In this document: positions 15,487 to 23,021 of the stretch, in pieces
Position numbering within the stretch: position 1 is the stretch's first letter
Layout of the letters: each line of letters starts with the position of its first letter
Source of the DNA: a virus
DNA length: 64,000 bases
IMG/VR virus record: IMGVR_UViG_3300028920_000068
Span: 1-64,000 of that record
Strand: one strand, 5' to 3'
Notes under the pieces: model-generated
The model's database searches: none
Seen by the model: the letters and a program-made list of their open reading frames with translations, nothing else
What the model was told of the DNA's origin: nothing
Program-made: the position numbers and the translations under genes

Positions 15487-16652
15487 TGAAAGGATCAATA
15501 ATGGCTTCGATAAAAATTAAAAAAGATGGTAATTCAACTCTGGTTGGTACAGTGGTTCCTGTGGGCTCCAGACATGAACCAGATAATATCAAGGGCATTT
15601 CTCATTTACTCGAACACATGATGTTTAAAGGGACTGGAAAACGGGATAAGAATGAGCTCAAGCAAGCCTTAGACAGATATGGGGCGGAGTTTAATGCTTG
15701 GACATCAGAAGAACATACGTTTTATTATGCGGTTATTAGTAAACAATATGCGGAGATGGCTCGGGAAATTATTGATGATATGGTTAATCATTCTATTATT
15801 CCCGCTAATGAATTAGACAAAGAAAAACAGGTTGTTCTTCAAGAATTGGAAATGGGAGAAGATGATCCCGGGAGTCATATTTTTGAAGTAGCTAAACAGC
15901 AGATTTTTAATAAAGGTTCTGGTTTACACATTCCAATTATCGGTACTCGAGAAACTGTTCAGTCAATTGATCGACAGACTTTATTGGATTATTATTCGAC
16001 TAAGTATAAAACTAAAATGAATTTGGATATTGGCGGAGTATTAAGAGAAGAACGGAATAGAGTTTATTTAGGAAATTCATTTTCTCGGGAACAAAATACC
16101 TATAATACAGACGATTATATTTTGCCAAGAAAAGGTATTAATCAAGCAAATATAGTTATGACCGGATCTTTTTCCGTTAATAGTATTAAGGAACGCTTTT
16201 TGCTAAATTTATGGAAGACAATTTTAAATGGGTTTTCCGGGAGATTTTTTGATGTCATTAGAGAACAACATAATTTAGTTTATCATACCAGCTTTTATAC
16301 AGAAACACATAGCTGTGGAACGACCCAATATTATGGTTATGCTGGATTAATGCCAGAAAAAATTGCTCTTGCAAAAAAATTAATGTTAGAACTTTTGACA
16401 AAACCTGTTACAGAAGAAGAACTACAATTCGCTAAGGGGAAGTATTTGGGCCAATATCAATTGGGCTTGGATAATAAAACTAAGATAGCCCAAATATTAA
16501 TTAATACGACCTTGGCTGAGATAGATTATGAGGCTTATCTTAGACATTATGAGAAATATATTAATGGTGTAACGCTCTCTGATCTAAATCGTTTTATTAA
16601 AAAAGCTGCTTTTGATAAGAGTAAACTCGTTGCCATTGTACCAGAAAAATAA
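15486..16652 (+). CDS. M16-family zinc peptidase (insulinase/processing-peptidase type)
   Basis: About 388 residues. The inverted zinc motif HLLEH is at 40-44 (GISHLLEHMMFKGTGKR) and the distal ligand is E120 in VVLQELEMGEDDPGS, at the 76-residue spacing of active M16 enzymes. The following GSGLHIPIIGTRETVQSI and the C-terminal QANIVMTGSF ... YYGYAG regions match the two repeated M16 half-domains. M16 peptidases cut peptides or leader sequences inside a closed chamber. They are rare in phages. Alternative starts are 15486 (TAATG overlap, chosen) and 15501 (MASIKIKK, with AAGGA). Target unknown. Confidence 0.85.
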   Translation: MKGSIMASIKIKKDGNSTLVGTVVPVGSRHEPDNIKGISHLLEHMMFKGTGKRDKNELKQALDRYGAEFNAWTSEEHTFYYAVISKQYAEMAREIIDDMVNHSIIPANELDKEKQVVLQELEMGEDDPGSHIFEVAKQQIFNKGSGLHIPIIGTRETVQSIDRQTLLDYYSTKYKTKMNLDIGGVLREERNRVYLGNSFSREQNTYNTDDYILPRKGINQANIVMTGSFSVNSIKERFLLNLWKTILNGFSGRFFDVIREQHNLVYHTSFYTETHSCGTTQYYGYAGLMPEKIALAKKLMLELLTKPVTEEELQFAKGKYLGQYQLGLDNKTKIAQILINTTLAEIDYEAYLRHYEKYINGVTLSDLNRFIKKAAFDKSKLVAIVPEK

Positions 16653-16660
16653 GGCTTATT

Positions 16661-17080
16661 ATGATAAAGAAAAGAAAAGGTATACAATTTTTTAGGCAAG
16701 TATTAAAGGACTTGTTTTATGAGTATAAGTCTAAAATGCGTCTTAATAAAAACTGGGATATTAAATTCCGGGTAGAGAAAAAGAAAGATATTTATGCAGA
16801 AGTTGAATATGCCTATGAAGATCGAGACTTTACTGTTAAAATTAATGATGAAATGAATGAAACGATTCACTCATTAAGGGACTCTATTATCCATGAATTT
16901 TGGCATATTTTATTGTCACCTATGAAGGATCGCTTTGAACGAACCTTAGATAAGATTGAGCAAGGGAAACCGATTAATATTAAAAGACTCAGAAAACAAA
17001 TTAAAAATGAAGATGAACGGCTCGTCCGTAAGTTTACTCGAATGATTACAGATTTAGAAAAGAGAAAAAATGCAAATTGA
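16661..17080 (+). CDS. HExxH zinc metallopeptidase-like protein (HEFWH)
   Basis: A 139-residue protein with IIHEFWHILLSP near residues 77-88, preceded by a predicted beta sheet (AEVEYAYEDRDFTVKIND) as in SprT/WSS1-like or ImmA-like minimal peptidases. A possible third ligand is in NEDERLVRKF. The C-terminal tail is basic. It follows the M16 gene by eight bases and overlaps the next nuclease gene by eleven. Substrate unknown. Confidence 0.62.
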   Translation: MIKKRKGIQFFRQVLKDLFYEYKSKMRLNKNWDIKFRVEKKKDIYAEVEYAYEDRDFTVKINDEMNETIHSLRDSIIHEFWHILLSPMKDRFERTLDKIEQGKPINIKRLRKQIKNEDERLVRKFTRMITDLEKRKNAN

Positions 17081-17765
17081 AAGATATAAAAAAGGTATTT
17101 ATAGGTTCTATAATATTGAGAGTATCGGTGAATTACCTTCTGTGACAACCATTTTAGGAATGTTACCTAAGCCAAAAATTGTATTATGGGCGGTCTTACA
17201 AACCATTAAATTCCTAAAGGAAAGAGGAGATCTTTCTCGAACATCAACATCTTTAGGGTCTGTATTTTATAAGAGATTACTATCTTTATTGGCAAAAGAA
17301 GGAACCAATAGTCACGAACTTATTGAAGCTTATGCTCTACGAGGTGAAGACTCCGATCACGATGCTGTTAAACGATACAAAAAATTCGAGGCTCAATCTG
17401 GTTTCGTTTGTGAAAAAGCAGAATTTGTTGTTTGGGATGCAGAAGATTATAGGAGTGCTGGAACTGGGGACTTATTTGGTAAATGCTCGCATATTCCGAT
17501 TTTATGGGATTTAAAGACTTCCAAAAATATTTATCTTTCACATAAAATTCAAGCCTGTATCTATAAAGATATGTATTGTAAAATGAATGGTCTTGATCCA
17601 AAAACTGTAAAATCAGGGGTGCTCTTAATCCCTCGGGATAAAAAAAGAAGCTGGAAATCTTATATTAATTCTGAAGAGGAAGAAGAAACTTATCGGAAAA
17701 TTTTTAGGCTATTAAGTAGCTTGTTTCATACCCTATTAGAAATCGGTGACTTAGACTTATGTTAA
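17070..17765 (+). CDS. PD-(D/E)XK exonuclease, Cas4/RecB-like
   Basis: A 231-residue nuclease. The early PSVTTILGMLPKP motif is typical of phage RecB-like exonucleases. The core is an H-E helix (NSHELIEAY), then GTGDLFGKCSHIPILWDLKTSK, giving the D and D-x-K active site, then HKIQACIYKDMY as the QxxxY motif. It probably trims DNA ends for RecA-dependent recombination. No Fe-S cysteine cluster is evident. The gene ends just before a promoter. Confidence 0.8.
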   Translation: MQIERYKKGIYRFYNIESIGELPSVTTILGMLPKPKIVLWAVLQTIKFLKERGDLSRTSTSLGSVFYKRLLSLLAKEGTNSHELIEAYALRGEDSDHDAVKRYKKFEAQSGFVCEKAEFVVWDAEDYRSAGTGDLFGKCSHIPILWDLKTSKNIYLSHKIQACIYKDMYCKMNGLDPKTVKSGVLLIPRDKKRSWKSYINSEEEEETYRKIFRLLSSLFHTLLEIGDLDLC

Positions 17766-17863
17766 AATTATGTAATCGTTGTAAACAATTAAAAAGTGAA
17801 AAAACACTTGACAAATCAATAAAAATATGGTATACTTATAATAGGAGGAATTTTAATGACTAG
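17759..17863 (+). CDS. possible 34-residue Cys-pair peptide (doubtful)
   Basis: An ATG overlapping the preceding stop opens a frame MLKLCNRCKQLKSEKTLDKS that carries one CxxC pair and then runs straight through the downstream promoter and ribosome site. The first 20 residues look like the start of a zinc-finger protein, so this may be a truncated gene interrupted by the promoter. It may also be chance. Confidence 0.25.
   Translation: MLKLCNRCKQLKSEKTLDKSIKIWYTYNRRNFND
17808..17836 (+). promoter_or_regulatory. sigma-70 promoter with extended -10
   Basis: TTGACA (17808-17813) and TATACT (17831-17836) are 17 bp apart, with TGG before the -10. The 3' part is nearly the same as in the promoters at 3252 and 26031. 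It drives the glycosylase, RNase H and phosphoesterase genes. The -10 region lies 20-25 bases before the ATG, so the leader is very short. Confidence 0.88.
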
Positions 17864-18515
17864 ATTAAAAGAATTAAAAAAATATATTCAAGAAAATAGA
17901 GAAACTGGATTAGCGTATTGCTCTCAGATTTTTAATCTGACCCGCTTAAATGAGCCTGATCTCTTTTATCATTTGGTGTTTTGTTTATTGGTTCCTGCGG
18001 GTAATGCTAGAAAAACCGATCAAGCCGTAAAATTATTAAAGGAAAGAAATTATTTGAATAAGTACATAGATGATATTTCCTTATATTATCTTATTCGGTC
18101 TTATGTTCGGTTTCCTAGACAAAAAGCTGTAAGACTCCACAGTTTTAAAGCAACCGCTAAGAGTTTTATTAAAGGTTTAAAATCTATGCTTGAGGGAAAC
18201 ACAGAGGCTTCTGAACTCAGAGATTACTTGAGAAATCGGGTAAAGGGTATGGGTTATAAAGCCTCCAGTCATTTCTTACGAGATATTGGGGTCTTAAACT
18301 TGGCTATACTTGATACCCATGTATTAAAGTATAAACCATATTTTATGCCAAAAAATAAACAAGATTATGAACCGGGAAGAGCTAAACATTATTTAGAAAT
18401 GGAAAAATATTTTTCTAAATGGGCTCGAAAAGAATTTGATATGGCCCCGGCACACCTTGACTGGTTTGTTTGGTGTAAAGAATCTGGAAATCCTATAACT
18501 GCACTGGAGTATTAA
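17856..18515 (+). CDS. Ogg2/AGOG-type 8-oxoguanine DNA glycosylase/lyase
   Basis: A 219-residue HhH-GPD protein matching the N-glycosylase/DNA lyase family of Thermotoga and archaea. The helix-hairpin-helix GMGYKASSHFLRDIG carries catalytic Lys135, and LAILDTHVLKY supplies Asp153. It would remove oxidised guanine and cut the abasic site. It is unusual for a phage to carry this bifunctional enzyme. It is transcribed from its own promoter together with RNase H. GGAGG lies eight bases before the ATG. Confidence 0.82.
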   Translation: MTRLKELKKYIQENRETGLAYCSQIFNLTRLNEPDLFYHLVFCLLVPAGNARKTDQAVKLLKERNYLNKYIDDISLYYLIRSYVRFPRQKAVRLHSFKATAKSFIKGLKSMLEGNTEASELRDYLRNRVKGMGYKASSHFLRDIGVLNLAILDTHVLKYKPYFMPKNKQDYEPGRAKHYLEMEKYFSKWARKEFDMAPAHLDWFVWCKESGNPITALEY

Positions 18516-18516
18516 A

Positions 18517-18924
18517 ATGTTAGAGGTTTATATTGATGGTAGTTGTAGAGGGAATGGCACAGAAAAGGCGGTTGGTGGTTTAGGTGTCATATCTTATAAA
18601 GATGGGGTTAAATATGCTTCTATGCAATTACGTTTATTAAAGCCCGTTACAAATAATGAGGCTGAATATGCGGCCCTTATGTATGCTCTTAATTTAATCG
18701 TGGGTTTAAAAGATAAAATTATTATTTATTCAGATAGTAAATTAGTAGTTAATCAAGTGAATAAAAAATGGAGAATTAAAACAGAACATTTGCGTAAACC
18801 TTGTGAGGTTTGTCAAGAAGGTATGGCTTGCTTTAAGGATATAACTCTTCAATGGCTGCCTCGACAAAAAAATCAAGAGGCAAATGATCTAGCTCAATCA
18901 ATAACGGAGGTTTCTAATGACTAA
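18517..18924 (+). CDS. rnhA: ribonuclease HI
   Basis: A 135-residue RNase H with the expected acidic residues: YIDGSCRGNG (first Asp), NNEAEYAAL (Glu), YSDSKLVVNQ (second Asp) and NQEANDLAQ (last Asp). It degrades RNA in RNA-DNA hybrids, for example Okazaki primers made by the primase-helicase. A two-Cys insertion (PCEVCQEGMAC) near residue 90 is unusual and may be structural. It overlaps the next gene by eight bases. Confidence 0.9.
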   Translation: MLEVYIDGSCRGNGTEKAVGGLGVISYKDGVKYASMQLRLLKPVTNNEAEYAALMYALNLIVGLKDKIIIYSDSKLVVNQVNKKWRIKTEHLRKPCEVCQEGMACFKDITLQWLPRQKNQEANDLAQSITEVSND

Positions 18925-20062
18925 AAAGGTCTGGACTGGGGATAAATTAACATCATTAATTATTGGTCTTAAATTTGGGGCTTCGAATCAAGACTTAGCC
19001 AAAGAATTTAAAACCACACCAAAAGCTATTGAGAGAGCGGTAAGTAATTATGGTCTAGCTAAATATAGAGATCATCGAGTAACTCCGGTAAAAGATGAAA
19101 TCTTGGTTAAAGAAGTTAAGAGAAAAAAAGTAACTAAGAGTGAGATGAAAGAGCTTATTAAATATTTAGGGGCCGAAATTTATAATAATTATCAAATAGT
19201 TAAATTACCAGAACCTAAAACGCAGAAAGCAAAAAGCGGTAGAGAAGAAATTTCTATTTTAGATATAAGTGATGTGCATGTTGGAATGATTAATGAAACC
19301 TTTGACAATCGGAGTGCTAAAAAAGTGGTTACTTATAATTATGAGGTGTTTTTAAAAGAACTCGGTAATTTACAGAGTGCTATTTTTGATATTCATAAAA
19401 TTTTAGAACCCTCATATCGGTTGAAAAAGATTGTTATTAATTTCCTTGGGGACATTATTACCAATGACCGAATTTTTGAAGAGCAGGTTTTTGAAATTGA
19501 AGAATGTGTTGGAAGACAGATTTGGAAAGCCATTCCTGTATTTGCTAATTTCTTTGTAAATTTATTGAATATTTATGAAGAGGTTGAGGTTAATTGTGTG
19601 GTTGGGAATCACGGACGTTCTCAAAATCAGTATAATGAACCAGTGGAAAACAACTTTGAATATTTTATTTATAAGACATGGGAAAAACAATTTCAAGATA
19701 GTAAGCGAATCAAGATTAATGTCCCGGATTCCCGTAGAGCTATTATCAATATTGGCCCTTGGCGGCATTTATTGGAGCATGGGGACTCTATTAGGGGCTT
19801 TTCAGAAAATGCTATTGAAAAGCAGATTAATAATCTTCATCGGGAAATGGGTGGTTTTGATGTCATGCACTTCGGCCATCTCCATAAATTAAAAGAAAGA
19901 GAAATTTCTGATAAAGTTATCGTTAAACAGAATGGTTGCTGGATTTGGAAAGATGATTATGCTTTCAAATATTTCAAAACCTACTCTGTACCGAAGCAGC
20001 ATTTCTTTGGTTGTAATGATAAGCGGGTGGAAACTTGGAATTATAAGCTGGATCTTCGTTAA
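18917..20062 (+). CDS. helix-turn-helix plus calcineurin-like phosphoesterase fusion
   Basis: A 381-residue protein. Residues about 15-50 form a helix-turn-helix (ASNQDLAKEFKTTPKAIERA), and from about residue 110 there is a metallophosphoesterase: ISDVHVGM, FLGDIITND, VVGNHGR, LEHGD and FGHLHK give the full set of metal-binding positions. DNA-targeted nuclease or nucleotide-phosphatase activity is plausible. It is a second phosphoesterase, distinct from the SbcD-like one. The N-terminal domain suggests binding to specific DNA, which is inference. Confidence 0.72.
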   Translation: MTKKVWTGDKLTSLIIGLKFGASNQDLAKEFKTTPKAIERAVSNYGLAKYRDHRVTPVKDEILVKEVKRKKVTKSEMKELIKYLGAEIYNNYQIVKLPEPKTQKAKSGREEISILDISDVHVGMINETFDNRSAKKVVTYNYEVFLKELGNLQSAIFDIHKILEPSYRLKKIVINFLGDIITNDRIFEEQVFEIEECVGRQIWKAIPVFANFFVNLLNIYEEVEVNCVVGNHGRSQNQYNEPVENNFEYFIYKTWEKQFQDSKRIKINVPDSRRAIINIGPWRHLLEHGDSIRGFSENAIEKQINNLHREMGGFDVMHFGHLHKLKEREISDKVIVKQNGCWIWKDDYAFKYFKTYSVPKQHFFGCNDKRVETWNYKLDLR

Positions 20063-20092
20063 TTATTAAAATGCTCTAAATTGTATTTAATA
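20061..20092 (+). promoter_or_regulatory. putative late promoter (AAATTGTATTTAATA motif), plus-strand copy
   Basis: The 15-base core AAATTGTATTTAATA at 20078-20092 is identical to two minus-strand sites at 53083-53097 and 61522-61536. Upstream bases ATT-x-T and G-x-x-C recur at the same distance in all three. It lies 19 bases before the ATG of a phosphatase gene and begins the run that leads to terminase and portal. No TTGACA-type -35 is present. Confidence 0.65.
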
Positions 20093-20111
20093 AAAGGAGT
20101 TTTTATATAAA

Positions 20112-20564
20112 ATGGCTAAAAAATTCTTAATTTTAAGCCGGGCCCGAGCAGAACAATATTGTCCTCAAGTGCCCCATGTCGCTATTTCCGTGCGTGATCC
20201 TAACTCATATAAGGCTCGCCTGCCTAAAAACAGGGAAAGATTGGCTGCTCTCTATTTGAGTTTTGATGATTTAGACTTTAGGCCAGATAGTGTTGGTGAT
20301 CGAAAAGTTGTGTTATTTAACACCAAACAAGCTAAACGAATTCTTAAATTTTATGAACAGTGGCGGGAGCAAGTATCGGTCTTTATAATTAATTGTGAGG
20401 CTGGAATTAGTCGAAGTGCCGCTATTGGAGCAGCTTTATGTAAAATTTCGGGACAAACAGATACAGACTTCTTCAGGAATTATTTACCTAATCGGTTCAT
20501 TTATAGAAAAATTTTGGGGGCAAAATACGGTGGTTATGAAGAAACAGAAAAAGATAAAAATTAG
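20112..20564 (+). CDS. tyrosine/dual-specificity phosphatase-like protein
   Basis: A 150-residue protein with the Cys-x5-Arg loop INCEAGISRSAAIGAAL (Cys95, Arg101), the catalytic signature of protein tyrosine phosphatases. A general acid could come from DDLDFRPD (about 52-59), although its spacing is not canonical. It is the first gene after the late-type promoter motif and may act on host or phage phosphoproteins or on phosphorylated nucleotides or RNA. The assignment to the PTP superfamily is fairly firm; the substrate is unknown. Confidence 0.7.
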   Translation: MAKKFLILSRARAEQYCPQVPHVAISVRDPNSYKARLPKNRERLAALYLSFDDLDFRPDSVGDRKVVLFNTKQAKRILKFYEQWREQVSVFIINCEAGISRSAAIGAALCKISGQTDTDFFRNYLPNRFIYRKILGAKYGGYEETEKDKN

Positions 20565-20709
20565 TTCTTTACAAGTGAATAAACAGACCAGAAAAGTGTG
20601 GCTAATCAATCCAAAAACTCGGGTAAAGCCCTCAGATAAGAAATATAAACGAAGTAAAGCCAAGCGTAAATTTCGTAAAAAATTGAGAGAAGAGTATGAT
20701 ATTGATTAA
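20536..20709 (+). CDS. 57-residue basic protein
   Basis: It starts inside the phosphatase gene (overlap of 29 bases) at MKKQKKIKISSLQVNKQTRK and is about one-third Lys and Arg, with a short acidic end (EEYDID). Possibly a nucleic-acid-binding or virion DNA-condensing protein, judged only from charge. The stop overlaps the next small gene. Confidence 0.5.
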   Translation: MKKQKKIKISSLQVNKQTRKVWLINPKTRVKPSDKKYKRSKAKRKFRKKLREEYDID

Positions 20710-20848
20710 AAAATTTATTGGATTAGTTTTTATGATTATCGGTTCTTTAATAATGACTCCGATTGTATTAGCAGTTATTAGTGGAATATTAATTTTTTTT
20801 GGTGGAATATATCTCTTTTTAATCGGATTGAACTTATGGGAGTTTTGA
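20696..20848 (+). CDS. 50-residue membrane peptide
   Basis: Overlaps the previous stop by 14 bases. The product (MILIKKFIGLVFMIIGSLIM onward) is almost wholly hydrophobic with two predicted helices and no charged residue after Lys6 until the penultimate Glu. A holin-like role is conceivable but unsupported. Function unknown. Confidence 0.5.
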   Translation: MILIKKFIGLVFMIIGSLIMTPIVLAVISGILIFFGGIYLFLIGLNLWEF

Positions 20849-20849
20849 T

Positions 20850-21611
20850 ATGAGCTTAGACTCTATGCCAAAAATTGTTAAAGATTATGCTAAATATATT
20901 GAATATACTAATCTAAAATCCCCGAACTCTAAACAAATTAAAAAAATTGTGCAAACAGCCAATGAGAGAGGTTATCTTGGTTTATGTTTACAGCCGGGAG
21001 ATCTAGGTGTAGCGATTAAATATAAACGACCTAAATTAAAATTAATTACGGTAGCTGGATTTCCACCAATCCATTCTTTTAATTTATTCGCAGATAACCG
21101 AAATAAACGATTGCATTTCGTACTGGGTTTCTATCGAAAGAAGGATATTGAAGAAATTAATACAATTATTGATAATGGTATCGCTGATGAATTAGATCTG
21201 GTTTTCCCTATGTATTGGTATGCCCGGGGAAAGTTTACTCGAATCTATAAGTTTCTTTCTGGAATTAAAAAAAGATATAGAAAACCAGTTAAGGTTATTA
21301 TTGAGCTTGGAACAATCCTGAATCGAGATGTGGTACTCTATGAGGTTATTGATTTACTAAAACAATCTAGTGTAGATTATCTTAAAACCAATACAGGCTT
21401 AATTAAACAGCCATTTAAAAATTTATATGCTTCAATTTTTCATACTAAATTATTGATGCGTGATATGAATATCCAGATTCCAATTAAGGCTTCTGGAGGA
21501 ATTCGGACAGAAGAAGAGGTGCAGAAATTAATTCAAGCAGGCGTACATAGAATTGGGACAAGTTCTGTCCCTAAAGTCACACAAAAAGACGAGGTAAAGA
21601 AAAATGATTAA
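20850..21611 (+). CDS. deoC: deoxyribose-phosphate aldolase
   Basis: A 253-residue class I aldolase of the DeoC family. Active-site positions are present: D116 in ADELDLVF, Schiff-base Lys179 in VDYLKTNTG and Lys213 in IKASGGIRT, followed by AGVHRIGTSS, the phosphate-binding end. It splits deoxyribose 5-phosphate into glyceraldehyde 3-phosphate and acetaldehyde, or runs in reverse. In a phage it may recycle deoxyribose released by the deoxyribosyltransferase-like enzymes. It is near the usual length. One base separates it from the upstream stop. Confidence 0.85.
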   Translation: MSLDSMPKIVKDYAKYIEYTNLKSPNSKQIKKIVQTANERGYLGLCLQPGDLGVAIKYKRPKLKLITVAGFPPIHSFNLFADNRNKRLHFVLGFYRKKDIEEINTIIDNGIADELDLVFPMYWYARGKFTRIYKFLSGIKKRYRKPVKVIIELGTILNRDVVLYEVIDLLKQSSVDYLKTNTGLIKQPFKNLYASIFHTKLLMRDMNIQIPIKASGGIRTEEEVQKLIQAGVHRIGTSSVPKVTQKDEVKKND

Positions 21612-21879
21612 AGACATTCCAAAAGAAGTTCAAGAAATAATGAGTTATCTAGCACATGATTTTGCCCGATCAATGAAAGATCCGGTACAGGATGAACAAG
21701 ATTTGTATAATGATATGGTAGTCTTATACTTAGAAAATAAACAGACAAAAAAAGTAAAAGACCCTACGGATAAAAATCAGTGGTTCGTTTTCTTTAAAAG
21801 CCAAATGTTAAATAAATACAAAAAATTGGCCGCCGAAAGACGGGGCCTTGATCGTTTAAAGAAATTATCACGGATTTAA
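21604..21879 (+). CDS. sigma-70 region 2-like small protein (candidate half of a split sigma factor)
   Basis: A 91-residue all-helical protein. DPVQDEQDLYNDMVVLYLEN matches the ECF-sigma region 2.1-2.2 pattern of an acidic turn then the core-binding helix (compare D-x-E-D-L-x-Q-E-x-x-L), and FFKSQMLNKYKKLAAERR matches region 2.3-2.4, which melts and reads the -10. It has no region 4, but the next gene, one base downstream, looks like one. T4 gp55 and bacterial SigO/RsoA show that sigma functions can be split. The assignment rests on pattern reading and needs profile searching. Confidence 0.5.
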   Translation: MIKDIPKEVQEIMSYLAHDFARSMKDPVQDEQDLYNDMVVLYLENKQTKKVKDPTDKNQWFVFFKSQMLNKYKKLAAERRGLDRLKKLSRI

Positions 21880-21880
21880 T

Positions 21881-22264
21881 ATGACAGCTAAACGTAAGAA
21901 ACCTAAAAAATATCGCAAGAGGGAAAAAGTTAAACCTATTAGGGAGATTCAATTTAATCTTCCTCGAGCATTAAAAACATACTTAAATGATAAAGAAATA
22001 TTATTGTTAAAGGGTATGTTGGCAAATTATACAATTCAAGATATGGCTGTAATTACGGGATATAATCGTAAAAATATTATGGAACGCTTAATTGATCTTG
22101 GTAGAGCATTACACGCTTTTGAATTAGCAGAACAAAAAATATTTCCCGAAAATGTGCCAAGTGCGGATTATTTGGTAGGGTTTAATGATTGTAAACGATT
22201 AATTAGGAGGTTAATTAATGAGCGGCTCAACTGGCGGAAGACCGTCAAAAACAGAAATCCATGA
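21881..22264 (+). CDS. sigma region 4-like helix-turn-helix protein (candidate other half of a split sigma factor)
   Basis: A 127-residue protein with a very basic N-terminus (KRKKPKKYRKREK) and a central segment LNDKEILLLKGMLANYTIQD then MAVITGYNRKNIMERLIDLG. That has the length and spacing of sigma region 4 (LxxxExxxLxLxxxxxxxxxEIAxxxGxSxxxVxxRLxxxxxxL). It lies one base after the region 2-like gene and just before terminase. Together they could replace or modify host sigma for late transcription. A plain DNA-binding regulator is the alternative. Confidence 0.5.
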   Translation: MTAKRKKPKKYRKREKVKPIREIQFNLPRALKTYLNDKEILLLKGMLANYTIQDMAVITGYNRKNIMERLIDLGRALHAFELAEQKIFPENVPSADYLVGFNDCKRLIRRLINERLNWRKTVKNRNP

Positions 22265-23021
22265 ACGTAGAGAAAAAACTCGAGAACTTTTTTTAAAAGG
22301 TAAAACACCGCATCAAATTTCAAAGGCTTTGAGGATTCATTATAATACAGCCCTTGCTGATGTGCAATATTTACAGGCTCGGTATACTTCTCTTATTGTT
22401 AAAAATTCTCAGCTTGCGAAAAGACAGTTGGCTCGAGTAGAGCAGTTACTTGATGAAGTAGGTATTCTTAAAGAAAATTATTGGGAACTCTATAAAGAAA
22501 TTCAGGAAAAAGTAAAAGAAAATAAGCGAAAGCTTAAAGAGTGGGAAAGGGAGGTTAAGGCTGTAAAAGCCGAATTAAAAGAAGCAGAAGAACAATATGC
22601 GGAAAATCGTTTTGATAAAGAGGCCCGTATTCGGGCCCGAGAATTAAGAAAGAAATTTGATTTAATTTCCCGGGAACCTCGGTATCCAGCCTATATTACT
22701 GCTCGAATTGATGCGTTAAAGGCTATTTTAGATAGAGTGGATAAAGAATCTAAACTTTTAAACCTATTTAATCCACAAGCTTTAATTGATAAGAATTATG
22801 TTTCTGTTGAAGTATTGAAAAGTGTTATGAAAATTTTCCAAAGTATCATTACCGATCTCATTCCTGAAGAAAAAAGACGATATGCTTTTAAACGATTAAA
22901 AACCATTGATATACAAAGCCTTGGTGGAGAAGAGGTTATAAATGCTGAATTCACTGAGAGCCGTCCCAAGAAACCAAAGAAAGTTAAGAAATCATCTGAT
23001 GATGAGGAGATTGATATTTAA
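22218..23021 (+). CDS. small terminase subunit-like protein
   Basis: A 267-residue protein. An N-terminal helix-turn-helix (REKTRELFLKGKTPHQISKA) is followed by a long charged coiled coil (about 75-145), a helical core and an acidic/basic tail. This is the usual plan of phage TerS, which recognises packaging sites and hands DNA to the large subunit. The position directly before terL (ATGG overlap) supports it. A TTAGGAGG site precedes the ATG, which lies inside the previous gene by 47 bases. Confidence 0.72.
   Translation: MSGSTGGRPSKTEIHERREKTRELFLKGKTPHQISKALRIHYNTALADVQYLQARYTSLIVKNSQLAKRQLARVEQLLDEVGILKENYWELYKEIQEKVKENKRKLKEWEREVKAVKAELKEAEEQYAENRFDKEARIRARELRKKFDLISREPRYPAYITARIDALKAILDRVDKESKLLNLFNPQALIDKNYVSVEVLKSVMKIFQSIITDLIPEEKRRYAFKRLKTIDIQSLGGEEVINAEFTESRPKKPKKVKKSSDDEEIDI

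Noticed and set aside
20696-20848. Holin assignment for the 50-aa membrane peptide
   Set aside because: Hydrophobicity alone is not enough; no endolysin or spanin lies beside it and several similar tiny membrane peptides occur in the window.
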